Positions 36,420 through 44,725 of a stretch of DNA of 64,000 nucleotides are shown here, piece by piece. The DNA comes from DATHBD01 sp035296325 (GTDB taxonomy: Bacteria > Actinomycetota > Actinomycetes > Mycobacteriales > Micromonosporaceae). The position numbers and the translations under genes were made by a program. The notes under the pieces were generated by a model, which saw nothing but the letters and a program-made list of their open reading frames with translations, searched no databases and was not told the DNA's origin. The DNA lies in assembly GCA_035296325.1 (NCBI GenBank), contig DATHBD010000031.1, forward strand, positions 62,001-126,000, read 5' to 3'. How positions within the stretch are numbered: position 1 is the first letter of the stretch; every line of letters begins with the position of its first letter.

Positions 36420-37376
36420 CTATGTGGACAAGCTCAGTCGCTCGATTGCCCGCAGCTTCGCCGACGCGGAGCGCGGGTTCTCCGCCGTCTCGGCCGCTGT
36501 CGGGGTCTCCGCCCCCCGTGCCAGCAGCCGGTACTTCGGTTCGCTGCCGGCCGGAACGACCGGCAGCCCGGGCGGCACGGTCGACCGCGACCGCGCCACA
36601 AATGCCTGTTTCACCAGGCGGTCCTCGAGCGACTGGTACGCCATGACCACCATCCGGCCGCCCGGGCGCAATGCGTCCAGTGCCGCCGGCAGCGCCGCGG
36701 CAAGCGCCTCCAGTTCCCCGTTCACTTCGATCCGCAAGGCCTGGAACGTGCGCTTGGCCGGGTGCCCGCCGGTCCGCCGGGCCGGCGCCGGCACCGCCTC
36801 CCGAACGAGTTCCCCGAGGCGTGCCGACGAGTCCAGCGGCGCTTTCTCCCGCTCGCGCACGATGGCCGTGGCGATCCGGAAGGCGAACCGCTCCTCGCCG
36901 TAGGTCCGCAGGATCCGCGCCAGGTCGCCGACGCTGTAGGTGTTGACCACCTCAGCTGCCGTCCTGCCCCGGGACATGTCCATCCGCATGTCCAGCGGAC
37001 CGTCCTGGGCGTAGGCGAATCCTCGCTCGGCCTCATCCAGTTGTAGTGATGAGACGCCCAGGTCGAACAGCACCCCGTCCACGGCGGTGATCCCGAGTTG
37101 CTCGAGCACCTCGGACACCTCGTCGTAGACGGCGTGCACGAGGTGGGTCCGCCCGGCGAAGGGCGCAAGCCGCTCCCCCGCCAGGGACAGGGCCTGCTCG
37201 TCCCGGTCGAGACCCACCAGGGTCACGTCCGGGTGCGCGGCCAGGACGGCCTCGGCGTGCCCGCCCAGGCCCAAGGTGGCGTCCAGGTGCACCGCACCCG
37301 GCCGGGTCAGCGCGGGGGCGAGCAGCTCGAGACACCGCTCGAGCAGTACGGGTACATGCGTGCCCCGCTCGCCCAT
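36420..37376 (-). CDS. rsmH: 16S rRNA (cytosine1402-N4)-methyltransferase RsmH (MraW)
   Basis: The 318-residue product starts MGERGTHVPVLLERCLELLA. SAM-binding motifs are LDATLGLGGHAEAVL and LVGLDRDEQAL. Family motifs are LFDLGVSSLQLDEAERGFAY, DMRMDMSRGRTA, KRTFQALRIEVNGEL and SLEDRLVKQAF. It methylates the ribosomal P-site nucleotide C1402. ATG 37376 has AAGGGGG about 7 nt upstream; the open frame extends further but is not conserved. Confidence 0.97.
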   Translation of the reverse strand: MGERGTHVPVLLERCLELLAPALTRPGAVHLDATLGLGGHAEAVLAAHPDVTLVGLDRDEQALSLAGERLAPFAGRTHLVHAVYDEVSEVLEQLGITAVDGVLFDLGVSSLQLDEAERGFAYAQDGPLDMRMDMSRGRTAAEVVNTYSVGDLARILRTYGEERFAFRIATAIVREREKAPLDSSARLGELVREAVPAPARRTGGHPAKRTFQALRIEVNGELEALAAALPAALDALRPGGRMVVMAYQSLEDRLVKQAFVARSRSTVPPGLPVVPAGSEPKYRLLARGAETPTAAETAENPRSASAKLRAIERLSLST

Positions 37377-37517
37377 CACTGACCCCCTTGGTGCCGGAGT
37401 CGGCGATGGTTCGCGGCCATCGCCGTTCCGGCCGGTTCGGCTGGCTCCGTCCGCGTACCTGCGTCGCGGCCGGCCCGATGCCACCGACGTACCGCCAGAT
37501 CCCCATCCGCTCACCCG

Positions 37518-37543
37518 CCTGACGCCGGGGAAGTGGCGTCAGG
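37518..37543 (-). terminator. Hairpin between mraZ and rsmH
   Basis: CCTGACGCC (37518-37526) and GGCGTCAGG (37535-37543) pair as a 9-bp stem with an 8-nt loop. It lies 80 nt downstream of the mraZ stop and may partly uncouple mraZ from the rest of the cluster. The remaining mraZ-rsmH gap holds no other feature. Confidence 0.5.
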
Positions 37544-37626
37544 AGTAGGAGCGGGTGGAGATCAAGCGGTACGTCGAAGGCAGTGCAGCGCCACCGTCGG
37601 TGAGAACGGCGGCGAAGCTTCCGGTG

Positions 37627-38058
37627 TCAAAGCCCGCCTGGCAGAACCCCTTCCTCAATGCCGGCGAAGTCCTCTTCGCTGTCAGCGAGGTAGCTCTCCC
37701 ACGCTTGCTTGTCCCAGATCTCCACCCGGGTGCTCGCCCCGATCACGACAAGTTCGCGGTTGAACCCGGCGTACTCCCGCAGGTGCGCGGGAATGGTTAC
37801 CCGCCCCTGCTTGTCGGGCACCTCGTCGTGCGCGCTGGCAAAGAACACCCGGCTGTAGGCCCGGGCCGCTTTGTGGGTCATCGGCTGCTCGCGGAGCTGT
37901 CCGGCGATCCGGGCGAACTCGGTGACTCCGAACACGTAGAGGCAGCGCTCCTGCCCTTTTGTGATCACGACACCTCCCGCCAGTTCGTCCCGAAACTTGG
38001 CCGGAAGAATGAGTCGGCCCTTTTCGTCGAGGCGCGGGGTATGCGTGCCAAGAAACAC
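37627..38058 (-). CDS. mraZ: Transcriptional regulator MraZ
   Basis: The 143-residue product starts at GTG with MFLGTHTPRLDEKGRLILPA. Two AbrB-like half domains (LDEKGRLILPAKFRDEL and PDKQGRVTIPAHLREYAG) form the ring-shaped DNA-binding protein. MraZ binds repeated TGG-type boxes upstream of its own gene and controls the dcw operon. Four such boxes spaced 10 bp apart lie directly upstream. GTG 38058 is the conserved start. Confidence 0.97.
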   Translation of the reverse strand: MFLGTHTPRLDEKGRLILPAKFRDELAGGVVITKGQERCLYVFGVTEFARIAGQLREQPMTHKAARAYSRVFFASAHDEVPDKQGRVTIPAHLREYAGFNRELVVIGASTRVEIWDKQAWESYLADSEEDFAGIEEGVLPGGL

Positions 38059-38096
38059 GTTCCCCACCCCCCTCCGGGGCCGGCAAGCCCCCCAGC

Positions 38097-38139
38097 CCAC
38101 CAGTGCTCACCACTGTACTCCACTTCCCTCCACCGTCAA
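38097..38139 (-). promoter_or_regulatory. mraZ/dcw promoter with four MraZ boxes at 10-bp period
   Basis: On the minus strand TTGACG (38139-38134), a 16-bp spacer and TACAGT (38117-38112) form the promoter. Overlapping it, GTGGAG, GTGGAG, GTGGTG and CTGGTG recur every 10 bp, one helical turn, as expected for the MraZ ring. The boxes cover the spacer, the -10 and the start site, so repression by MraZ is the simple reading. Confidence 0.75.
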
Positions 38140-38396
38140 CGAGAAACCTCCCGCGCCGGATTGAATCGATGCGATAAACGCCCAGTTCACGGCGGGTGTG
38201 GCGCGGTGGAGGGCGGGGTCGGTCCACCCGTTCGGTCGAGTGTCCGACACCATTGTTGAATCAGACTTACGGGGATGAATCGCCGAGTTTGGCCGGGTTA
38301 TCCGGGCATCTTCCGGCGGCGGAGACCGGCGCGGGGAGCGAAGTGGGGTATGCCCGCTCGGGTAGGGTCGGCCCAACTTCGAATGGTGAGAGCGAG

Positions 38397-39659
38397 ATGA
38401 CGACCCAAAGGCTTCCGCTGCGTGCCCAACTCGCCACGACGTTGTCCCGCGGGGCAGCGGCGCTGTCGCGGGCGACCGGACGCGGTGACGGATCGGTGAT
38501 CGGGGGCCGGATCGGCCTGATGGTCGATCCGAACCTGCTGCGCAGCCTCGCCGCCGGACGCGTGGTGGTATTGATCTCCGGCACGAACGGCAAGACCACG
38601 ACCACCCGGCTGACCGCCGCCGCGATCGGCGTACTCGGGCCGGTGGCCACCAACAGCCTCGGCGCCAACATGCCGACCGGGCACACGTCCGCGCTGGCGA
38701 AGGCCGGGGGCACCCCGTATGCCGTACTCGAAGTCGATGAGCACTACCTCGACCAGGTCCTGGACGCCACCGCCCCGAAGGTCGTCGCTCTGCTCAACCT
38801 GAGCCGCGACCAGTTGGACCGCGCCAAAGAGGTGGCCATGATGGCGGCGATGTGGCGCACCACGTTGCGCAGGCATCAGGGGCACGGGCATCAGGGGCAC
38901 GGGCATCGGGTGCACGTCGTCGCCAACGCCGACGATCCGATGGTTACCTGGGCGGCATCGGTTGCCGAGTCGGTCACCTGGGTGGCCGCAGGCCAACGCT
39001 GGCACGACGACTCGTGGGTCTGCCCGGAGTGCGGCAGCCCGATCGAGCGCAACGGCGACCAGTGGTGGTGTACCGGCTGCACGCTGCGCCGGCCGGTCCC
39101 GCACTGGACGGTCGACGACTCCGGTGTCGTCGACTCGACCGGCCGGCACCACGAGATCCACCTGCGGCTGCCGGGCCGGATCAACCGGGCCAACGCCGCC
39201 ACCGCCCTCGCCGTCGCCGGATATATAGGTGTCCGGATCGACGACGCGATCCCCCGCCTCGCCGAGGTCGCCTCGGTCGCCGGGCGGTACGCCACGGTGG
39301 AGCGCGACGGCCGCACCATCCGACTGCTGCTGGCGAAGAATCCGGCCGGGTGGTTGGAGGCCTTCGAGATGGCAGAGGACGCTCCGACCCTGCTCTCGAT
39401 CAACGCACGGGACCCGGACGGTCTGGACACTTCGTGGCTCTACGACGTCGACTTCGCCCCGCTGCGCAAGCGCCAGGTACTCGTCACCGGCGACCGCGCG
39501 ATGGACCTGGCCGTGCGGCTGGAGGTCAACGAGGTGCCGTTCGAACACGTACCGTCGTTCCAGCGCGCCCTCGACACGGTGCCGCCAGGAAAGCTCGAGG
39601 TCATCGCGAACTACACCGCCTTCCAGGACATTCGAGCGGAGCTGGACCGTGTCAACTGA
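38397..39659 (+). CDS. murT: Lipid II isoglutaminyl synthase, MurT subunit
   Basis: The 420-residue product starts MTTQRLPLRAQLATTLSRGA. It is a Mur-ligase-like protein with P-loop LISGTNGKTTTTRLTAAAIG, EVDEHYLDQVLD, a zinc-ribbon insert (CPECGSPIERNGDQWWCTGC) typical of MurT, and a DUF1727 C-terminal domain (LLLAKNPAGWLEAFEMAED). With GatD it amidates D-Glu of lipid II to D-isoglutamine, needed for efficient cross-linking. A small HQGHGH duplication is present near residue 165. TAGGGT (38363-38368) may be its -10. It is divergent from mraZ. Confidence 0.95.
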   Translation: MTTQRLPLRAQLATTLSRGAAALSRATGRGDGSVIGGRIGLMVDPNLLRSLAAGRVVVLISGTNGKTTTTRLTAAAIGVLGPVATNSLGANMPTGHTSALAKAGGTPYAVLEVDEHYLDQVLDATAPKVVALLNLSRDQLDRAKEVAMMAAMWRTTLRRHQGHGHQGHGHRVHVVANADDPMVTWAASVAESVTWVAAGQRWHDDSWVCPECGSPIERNGDQWWCTGCTLRRPVPHWTVDDSGVVDSTGRHHEIHLRLPGRINRANAATALAVAGYIGVRIDDAIPRLAEVASVAGRYATVERDGRTIRLLLAKNPAGWLEAFEMAEDAPTLLSINARDPDGLDTSWLYDVDFAPLRKRQVLVTGDRAMDLAVRLEVNEVPFEHVPSFQRALDTVPPGKLEVIANYTAFQDIRAELDRVN

Positions 39660-40605
39660 CTCGACTGCACAGCCGGAGCCCGCGGACCCCCGGCACGGCC
39701 GCCACCCCGCGGACTCCCCGCACGGCCGCCACCCCGCGGACCTCCCGAAGGGTCTCGATCCCGTCGACATCCCGCAGGGTCTCGATCCCGCGGACATCCC
39801 GCACACGGTCCCCGAGGCCGGCCCGGAGACCAGCCCGCAGGACAGCCCGCGGCACGTCCCCCAGCATGCGGCAGGCGGCGCGCCCCCTACCGCGGCAACC
39901 GAGTCCCACCTCCGGCTGGTCTGGATCTACCCTGACCTGCTGTCCACCTACGGCGACCGGGGAAACCTGCTGATCCTCGCCCGCCGCGCCGAGCTGCGCG
40001 CGCTGCCGGTCGAGTGCATCGAGGTCCGATCCGACCAGGCGCTGCCCGCCGACGGGGACATCTACCTCATCGGCGGCGGCGAAGACGGCCCGCAGGCGCT
40101 CGCCGCCCAGCGGCTCGCCACGGACGGCGGCCTGCACCGTGCGGTCGACCGCGGCGCCGTGGTCTTCGCCGTCTGCGCCGGGTACCAGCTCATGGGCGGT
40201 TCGTTCTTCGCCAAGGGCGCGAAATGCCCCGGCCTTGGCCTGCTCGACCTCGACTCCGACCGCGGACCGAGCCGGGCGGTCGGCGAACTCGCCGGCGATG
40301 TCGACCTCGCCCTCGGCCTGCCACCGCTCACCGGGTTTGAGAACCACGGCGGCCGCACCCACCTCGGCCCCGGCGCGCGGCCGCTGGCGCGGGTCACCAC
40401 CGGCGTCGGCAACGACGGCGCCACCGAGGGCGCGTGGCACGGCAAAATCATCGGGACGTACTCACACGGCCCAGCCCTCGCCCGCAACCCCGCGATGGCT
40501 GACCTGCTGCTGCGGTGGGCCACCGACTCCGAACTCGACCCGATCGACGATGTATGGCCCGAGCGGTTGCGCGCCGAACGGCTGCACAGCGTCGGCGCCC
40601 GATAG
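39649..40605 (+). CDS. gatD: Lipid II isoglutaminyl synthase, GatD glutaminase subunit, with repetitive N-terminal extension
   Basis: The 318-residue class I glutamine amidotransferase-like protein starts from GTG 39649, overlapping murT by 11 bp. The catalytic core starts near residue 80 (LRLVWIYPDLLSTYGDRGNL). The nucleophile Cys is in VVFAVCAGYQLMGGSFF; GFENHGGRTHLG and GKIIGTYSHGPALARNP follow, with His in the latter. The roughly 78-residue N-terminal extension consists of HGRHPAD and GLDP(V/A)DIP duplications; family members normally lack it. GatD supplies ammonia to MurT. Confidence 0.93.
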   Translation: MSTDSTAQPEPADPRHGRHPADSPHGRHPADLPKGLDPVDIPQGLDPADIPHTVPEAGPETSPQDSPRHVPQHAAGGAPPTAATESHLRLVWIYPDLLSTYGDRGNLLILARRAELRALPVECIEVRSDQALPADGDIYLIGGGEDGPQALAAQRLATDGGLHRAVDRGAVVFAVCAGYQLMGGSFFAKGAKCPGLGLLDLDSDRGPSRAVGELAGDVDLALGLPPLTGFENHGGRTHLGPGARPLARVTTGVGNDGATEGAWHGKIIGTYSHGPALARNPAMADLLLRWATDSELDPIDDVWPERLRAERLHSVGAR

Positions 40606-40632
40606 GCCCGTCGGTCCCGCCGACCGTCACGC

Positions 40633-40677
40633 GCCGCTTTCTCCGGTGCCGCTTTCTCCGGTGTCTCTTTCTCGGGT
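40633..40677. repeat. 15-bp tandem repeat downstream of gatD (3 copies)
   Basis: GCCGCTTTCTCCGGT at 40633 and 40648 is followed by a diverged third copy. It is intergenic between convergent gatD and the membrane-protein gene, and no obvious terminator is seen there. Confidence 0.8.
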
Positions 40678-40700
40678 GTCTCCGGGCCGATCACCGGCGC

Positions 40701-41984
40701 TCAGCAGCGGGTTTCCCCGGGGGGCGCGAACCGCGGCACGTCCACCCCGGCGGAGAGTGGGCCCGCCGGGATGACTGGTCGACCGTCCAGCACGACGGTG
40801 CACCAGAGACCCGGCGCAGGGCGGCCGTACAGCAGCGCGGGTTGGGTAGGCACGAGATCGTCCTCACGGTACTCGGCAGGGCATTCATCGCCATCGCCAC
40901 CGGCACCGCCGCCACCGGCACCGCCGCCGCCGCCACCGGCATGGCGGTCGTGGCGCGCGCGGCTTTTCCACATGCCGTCGTCCGCGGCGGCCGCCGGGTC
41001 AGGCCGGGAGTTCCAGCGGTCGTATTCGGCGATGGCGTCCTGGCCGGGTCGTGCGTCGCCCGGGTAGATCGCGACGGTACCGGGACCGACCCGCACATAC
41101 ACCTGGGTCGCCGGCTGCGGCTGACCGAACAGCCTCTGCAGGCCCGCCGCCGACTCAGCGGCACGGGCCCGACATGCCAGTGCCAGACCGGCCGCCAGGA
41201 CCGCGAGCCACAGCACGCCGCTGGCGTCGTACGGCTCGCTGACCAACTGTCGCAGGCCATCGGCGTCGGTGTACACGCCGAGTCGCTGCCCGACCGGATG
41301 GTCGAGCTGGTCACGTACGCCGAACTCCACCAGCTGCTCGGTGGGCAACCTGACCCGGATGATGAACTCGTCCACATGCTCGATGACCTCGGCGGTGACA
41401 ATCCTGGCGGCGTCCTGCCGGCTGTCCATGCGTTGCTGCAGGTGCCAGCCCCACGTCGCTGCCACCACCGCCGCCACGGCCGTGACGCCAGCCGCGACGC
41501 GCCAGCCCTTGCCTGAACCGGGCAGACGCCCGGGGTCCGGCACCGGCTGGGCCGGCGTCCCGCTCAGCCACTCGAACGCGGCATCCTCCGGCAGTCGAAA
41601 CGGCCCGGTGGCGGCGGCGACGAAACTCAACGCGACGAAAGCCAGGTCCGCGACGTAGATCCATGGCGGGGAGGCGAACGTCGGGTCCGCCAGATCCTGC
41701 CCGAACACCGCCAACACGAACGCGGAACTGATCCACGCGGCAACACCAGCGTTGATCAGACCGGCGAGCGCGGCGGCGAACAGCAGGCCCGCAATGCACG
41801 CCGAAACAGCTTCGGGTCGGCACGGTGTCGCGTCCGAACAGGCTGGCACGGCGGCTGTGTTGAAGTACATGGCGACGACCACCACCGCGGCGGCTGGAAT
41901 CAGTCCGCCCTGCATGCGGCGCTGCCAGCGAGGCCGTGACAGCGAGCGAAGCGCCGACGCGTCCCGCGTCGTCAACGGGGCCAT
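40701..41984 (-). CDS. Four- to five-helix membrane protein of unknown function
   Basis: The 427-residue product is unrecognised. ATG 41984 (MAPLTTRDASALRSLSRPRW) is preferred because the upstream open frame has no protein character. Hydrophobic segments occur near residues 24-42, 58-78, 83-100 and 112-128, then a long helix with GWRVAAGVTAVAAVVAATWG near 165-185, and one more after GVLWLAVLAAGLALACRARA. Soluble parts include ADLAFVALSF and PGTVAIYPGDARPG. A Gly-rich stretch (RHDRHAGGGGGGAGGGG) follows near the C-terminus. It is convergent with gatD and divergent from moxR. Confidence 0.6.
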   Translation of the reverse strand: MAPLTTRDASALRSLSRPRWQRRMQGGLIPAAAVVVVAMYFNTAAVPACSDATPCRPEAVSACIAGLLFAAALAGLINAGVAAWISSAFVLAVFGQDLADPTFASPPWIYVADLAFVALSFVAAATGPFRLPEDAAFEWLSGTPAQPVPDPGRLPGSGKGWRVAAGVTAVAAVVAATWGWHLQQRMDSRQDAARIVTAEVIEHVDEFIIRVRLPTEQLVEFGVRDQLDHPVGQRLGVYTDADGLRQLVSEPYDASGVLWLAVLAAGLALACRARAAESAAGLQRLFGQPQPATQVYVRVGPGTVAIYPGDARPGQDAIAEYDRWNSRPDPAAAADDGMWKSRARHDRHAGGGGGGAGGGGAGGDGDECPAEYREDDLVPTQPALLYGRPAPGLWCTVVLDGRPVIPAGPLSAGVDVPRFAPPGETRC

Positions 41985-42147
41985 CACCACCCAAGATGGC
42001 GGCAACCCGCCAGCCCGGACACACGGACCGACCGCCTCCGACAACGCCGCGACCGGACTGGCCGATCGGGGCCGGACGCCGCCAACTCGGCCGTGATCCC
42101 GGTACCCCACGGCGCAATCTTGAATTGTCCGACCAGTCCTGATTGGT
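41985..42147. other. Intergenic stretch upstream of the membrane-protein gene
   Basis: No gene was found. The stretch is locally less GC-rich around 42110-42180. No clear -10 for the leftward gene was identified. Confidence 0.4.
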
Positions 42148-42176
42148 TTGCCCGGGTATGGGTCGGTATCTATAAT
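42148..42176 (+). promoter_or_regulatory. moxR operon promoter with perfect TATAAT
   Basis: TTGCCC (42148-42153), a 17-bp spacer and TATAAT (42171-42176). The leader of about 135 nt includes GGGGAGG-CTCGA-CCTCC (hairpin, about 42229-42251) and ends with an AGGAGG Shine-Dalgarno before the TTG start. Confidence 0.65.
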
Positions 42177-42316
42177 TCGTTGCCACCGCGTGACCGGGAT
42201 AACCTGTGAGGGAAAACCGGTGACCCGGCGGGGAGGCTCGACCTCCTCCGCAGCGATCATCCGCCCTAAGCCTTCACCGCCGCTGCGGGCGGGTGCTTCG
42301 ATGAGGAGGAGGTCCG

Positions 42317-43360
42317 TTGACCAGCCATGAGACGTACCAGGACATCACCAGCCCGCTCCCCGCTGACCAGTTCCGCGTTGCGGCCAGCGCCATCGTGGAG
42401 AATATCGAGCAGGTGATCGAGGGCAAAACGGCCACCGTGCGGCTCGCCCTCGCCGTCCTGCTCGCCGAAGGCCACCTACTGATCGAGGACGTACCCGGGG
42501 TCGGCAAGACCAAGCTCGCCAAGGCGCTGGCCCGGTCGATCGACTGCTCCGTTCGCCGCATCCAGTTCACCCCGGACCTGCTGCCCAGCGACGTCACCGG
42601 GGTCAGCGTGTACAACCAGGAGAGCCGCGACTTCGAGTTCAAGCCCGGCGCGATCTTCGCGAACATCGTCGTCGGCGACGAGATCAACCGCGCCTCGCCG
42701 AAAACCCAGTCAGCGCTGCTGGAGTGTATGGAGGAGCGCCAGGTCACCGTGGACGGTATGACCTACCCGCTCGAGGTGCCGTTCATGGTCATCGCTACCC
42801 AGAACCCGATCGAGATGGAAGGCACGTACCCGCTGCCCGAGGCGCAGCGCGACCGGTTCACCGCGCGGATCGCGATGGGATACCCGGACGCCGGCGCGGA
42901 GCTCGCCATGCTCGACGGGCACGGTGGCGACGACCCGCTCGACTCGCTCGGGCCGGTCGCGGATGCGACGACGATCCGTCGGCTGATCGCCACGGTGCGC
43001 AGCGTTCACGTGGCCGACCCGATCAAGCAGTACGCCGTGAACCTGGTCAACGCCAGCCGGGAGGCGCCAGAGCTGCGGCTCGGCGCGTCGCCGCGGGCGA
43101 CCCTGCAACTGCTGCGCACCGCACGCGCGGTGGCCGCGCTGGAGCACCGGGACTACGTGGTGCCCGACGATCTGCAGGCCCTCGCCGTGCCGGTGCTGGC
43201 CCACCGCATCATTCCGACCGCCGAGTCCCAGCTGGCCAGGCGGACCACCGACGCCATCGTGTCCGAGCTGGTCCACCGGTTGCCGCTGCCCACCGACCGG
43301 CAGGCGCGCTCCCCGTACGACACCCGGGCCCGCGGCCGCTTCGACACGTGGGGACGCTGA
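42317..43360 (+). CDS. MoxR-family AAA+ ATPase, TTG start
   Basis: The 347-residue product starts MTSHETYQDITSPLPADQFR. The Walker A motif is LIEDVPGVGKTKLAKALARS with Lys64. Walker B is NIVVGDEINRASPKTQSALL and sensor 1 is VIATQNPIEMEGTYPLPEAQ. The lid domain includes VADPIKQYAVNLVNASRE. The start codon is TTG at 42317, with AGGAGG 4 nt upstream and no ATG/GTG nearby. MoxR ATPases act as chaperones with DUF58 (VWA-like) partners; here the next two genes are DUF58 and a transglutaminase, the standard triad. Confidence 0.95.
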   Translation: MTSHETYQDITSPLPADQFRVAASAIVENIEQVIEGKTATVRLALAVLLAEGHLLIEDVPGVGKTKLAKALARSIDCSVRRIQFTPDLLPSDVTGVSVYNQESRDFEFKPGAIFANIVVGDEINRASPKTQSALLECMEERQVTVDGMTYPLEVPFMVIATQNPIEMEGTYPLPEAQRDRFTARIAMGYPDAGAELAMLDGHGGDDPLDSLGPVADATTIRRLIATVRSVHVADPIKQYAVNLVNASREAPELRLGASPRATLQLLRTARAVAALEHRDYVVPDDLQALAVPVLAHRIIPTAESQLARRTTDAIVSELVHRLPLPTDRQARSPYDTRARGRFDTWGR

Positions 43361-43409
43361 AACGTGGGGACGCCGACCTGTGCAGACGCCGAACTGTGGG
43401 GACGCCGAA
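43346..43409 (+). repeat. 16-bp tandem array spanning the moxR stop codon (4 copies)
   Basis: Units (A/C)(C/T)GTGGGGACGCCGA(A/C) start at 43346, 43362, 43378 and 43394. The first unit contains the moxR TGA (43358-43360). The 16-bp unit is not a multiple of three. Confidence 0.9.
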
Positions 43410-43426
43410 CGTGAGGAGGGTGGGCG

Positions 43427-44725
43427 ATGCGTGAAGCGCTACGCGGATTGACGACGCGTGGCCGCTGCTTCCTTGCCGCGGCGGGCGCATCGGCCGTCGC
43501 GGCGTTCCTCCTGGGCGAGCGGGATCTGCTGCGGATCGCGTTCCTGCTGTTCGCGCTGCCCCTGCTGGCGGCCGGGTATGTCGGCCGCACCCGCTACAAG
43601 CTGGCGTGCAGCCGGATGCTGGAGCCGCAACGGGCCCAGGTCGGCGCGAGCGCCCGGGTGGTGCTGCGCCTGCAGAACCTGTCCCGCCTGCCTACCGGCA
43701 CGATGCTGCTGGAAGACCGCCTGCCCTACGCCATGGGCAGCCGCCCCCGGCTCGTGCTGGAGCGGCTCGGTGCCCGCCGGGAGAGCTCGGTGGCGTACAC
43801 GGTGCGGGCCGACGTGCGCGGCCGGTACGAGGTCGGGCCGCTCACCGTCCGGCTCACCGACCCGTTCGGGCTGTGCGAGCTGGTCCGGGCGTTTCCGACC
43901 GTGGACCACCTCACCGTGATCCCCCAGGTCGTGCCGCTCCCCTCGATCCGGTTGGCCGGCGAATACGCCGGCGCGGGCGAAAGCCGGGCCCGCTCAGTCG
44001 CGGTGCACGGCGAGGACGACGCCGCCACGCGGGAGTACCGCCGCGGCGACGACCTGCGCCGGGTGCACTGGCGCTCGACCGCGCGCACCGGCGAACTCAT
44101 GGTGCGCCGCGAAGAGCAGCCGTGGGAGAGCCGGGCGACCGTGCTGCTCGACACCCGGGCCGCCGGGCACCGCGGCGAAGGACCGACCGCCAGCTTCGAG
44201 TGGGCCGTCTCGGCGGCCGCATCCATCTCCGTGCACCTGCGCCACGCCGGCTACAAGTTGCGCCTGGTCACCGGCGACGGTATCGACGTCGACGCGACCG
44301 AAGCCGGCGGCGAGGGCACCATCCTGGATGAGCTCGCCGAGGTGCAGCCCGTGCCGGGCGGCAACGTCAGTCAGCTCCTCGAGCACGTGCGCCGCCGCAG
44401 TGATGGTGGCCTGGTCATCGCGGTGTTCGGCGTGCTGACCCCGGCCGAGGCCGAGCTGGTCGCCGGGCTGCGCGGCAACGGGTCGATGTGCGTGGCCCTG
44501 CTTGTGGACAGTACGACCTGGTTGCACCTGTCCGACGAGGCACGCGCCGAGGCGGAAAAAGCGCACGCCATGACCGCGCTCGCGCTGCTCCGCAGCGGCT
44601 GGCGCGTGGTGGAGGTGCCACACGGCGCGAAGCTCCCGGCGGTCTGGCCGCAGGCGGGACGCGGGACGCAGGGATTCGCGTGGCGAGCAGCGATGGCGGA
44701 GACGGTAGCGGGAGGCGTTCGGTGA
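43427..44725 (+). CDS. DUF58 domain protein
   Basis: The 432-residue product starts MREALRGLTTRGRCFLAAAG. Two transmembrane helices (about residues 13-50) precede a beta-rich domain (VVLRLQNLSRLPTGTMLLED, YTVRADVRGRYEVGPLTVRL). The DUF58 signature is DDAATREYRRGDDLRRVHWR plus STARTGELMVRREEQPWESR, and a vWA-like end follows. It partners MoxR ATPases. GTG of the following gene overlaps its TGA. The RBS is GAGGAGGG before ATG 43427. Confidence 0.94.
   Translation: MREALRGLTTRGRCFLAAAGASAVAAFLLGERDLLRIAFLLFALPLLAAGYVGRTRYKLACSRMLEPQRAQVGASARVVLRLQNLSRLPTGTMLLEDRLPYAMGSRPRLVLERLGARRESSVAYTVRADVRGRYEVGPLTVRLTDPFGLCELVRAFPTVDHLTVIPQVVPLPSIRLAGEYAGAGESRARSVAVHGEDDAATREYRRGDDLRRVHWRSTARTGELMVRREEQPWESRATVLLDTRAAGHRGEGPTASFEWAVSAAASISVHLRHAGYKLRLVTGDGIDVDATEAGGEGTILDELAEVQPVPGGNVSQLLEHVRRRSDGGLVIAVFGVLTPAEAELVAGLRGNGSMCVALLVDSTTWLHLSDEARAEAEKAHAMTALALLRSGWRVVEVPHGAKLPAVWPQAGRGTQGFAWRAAMAETVAGGVR

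Noticed and set aside
42177..42316. Possible riboswitch (c-di-AMP or cobalamin type) in the moxR leader
   Set aside because: The leader has one small GGAGG/CCTCC hairpin but none of the conserved blocks of those riboswitches.
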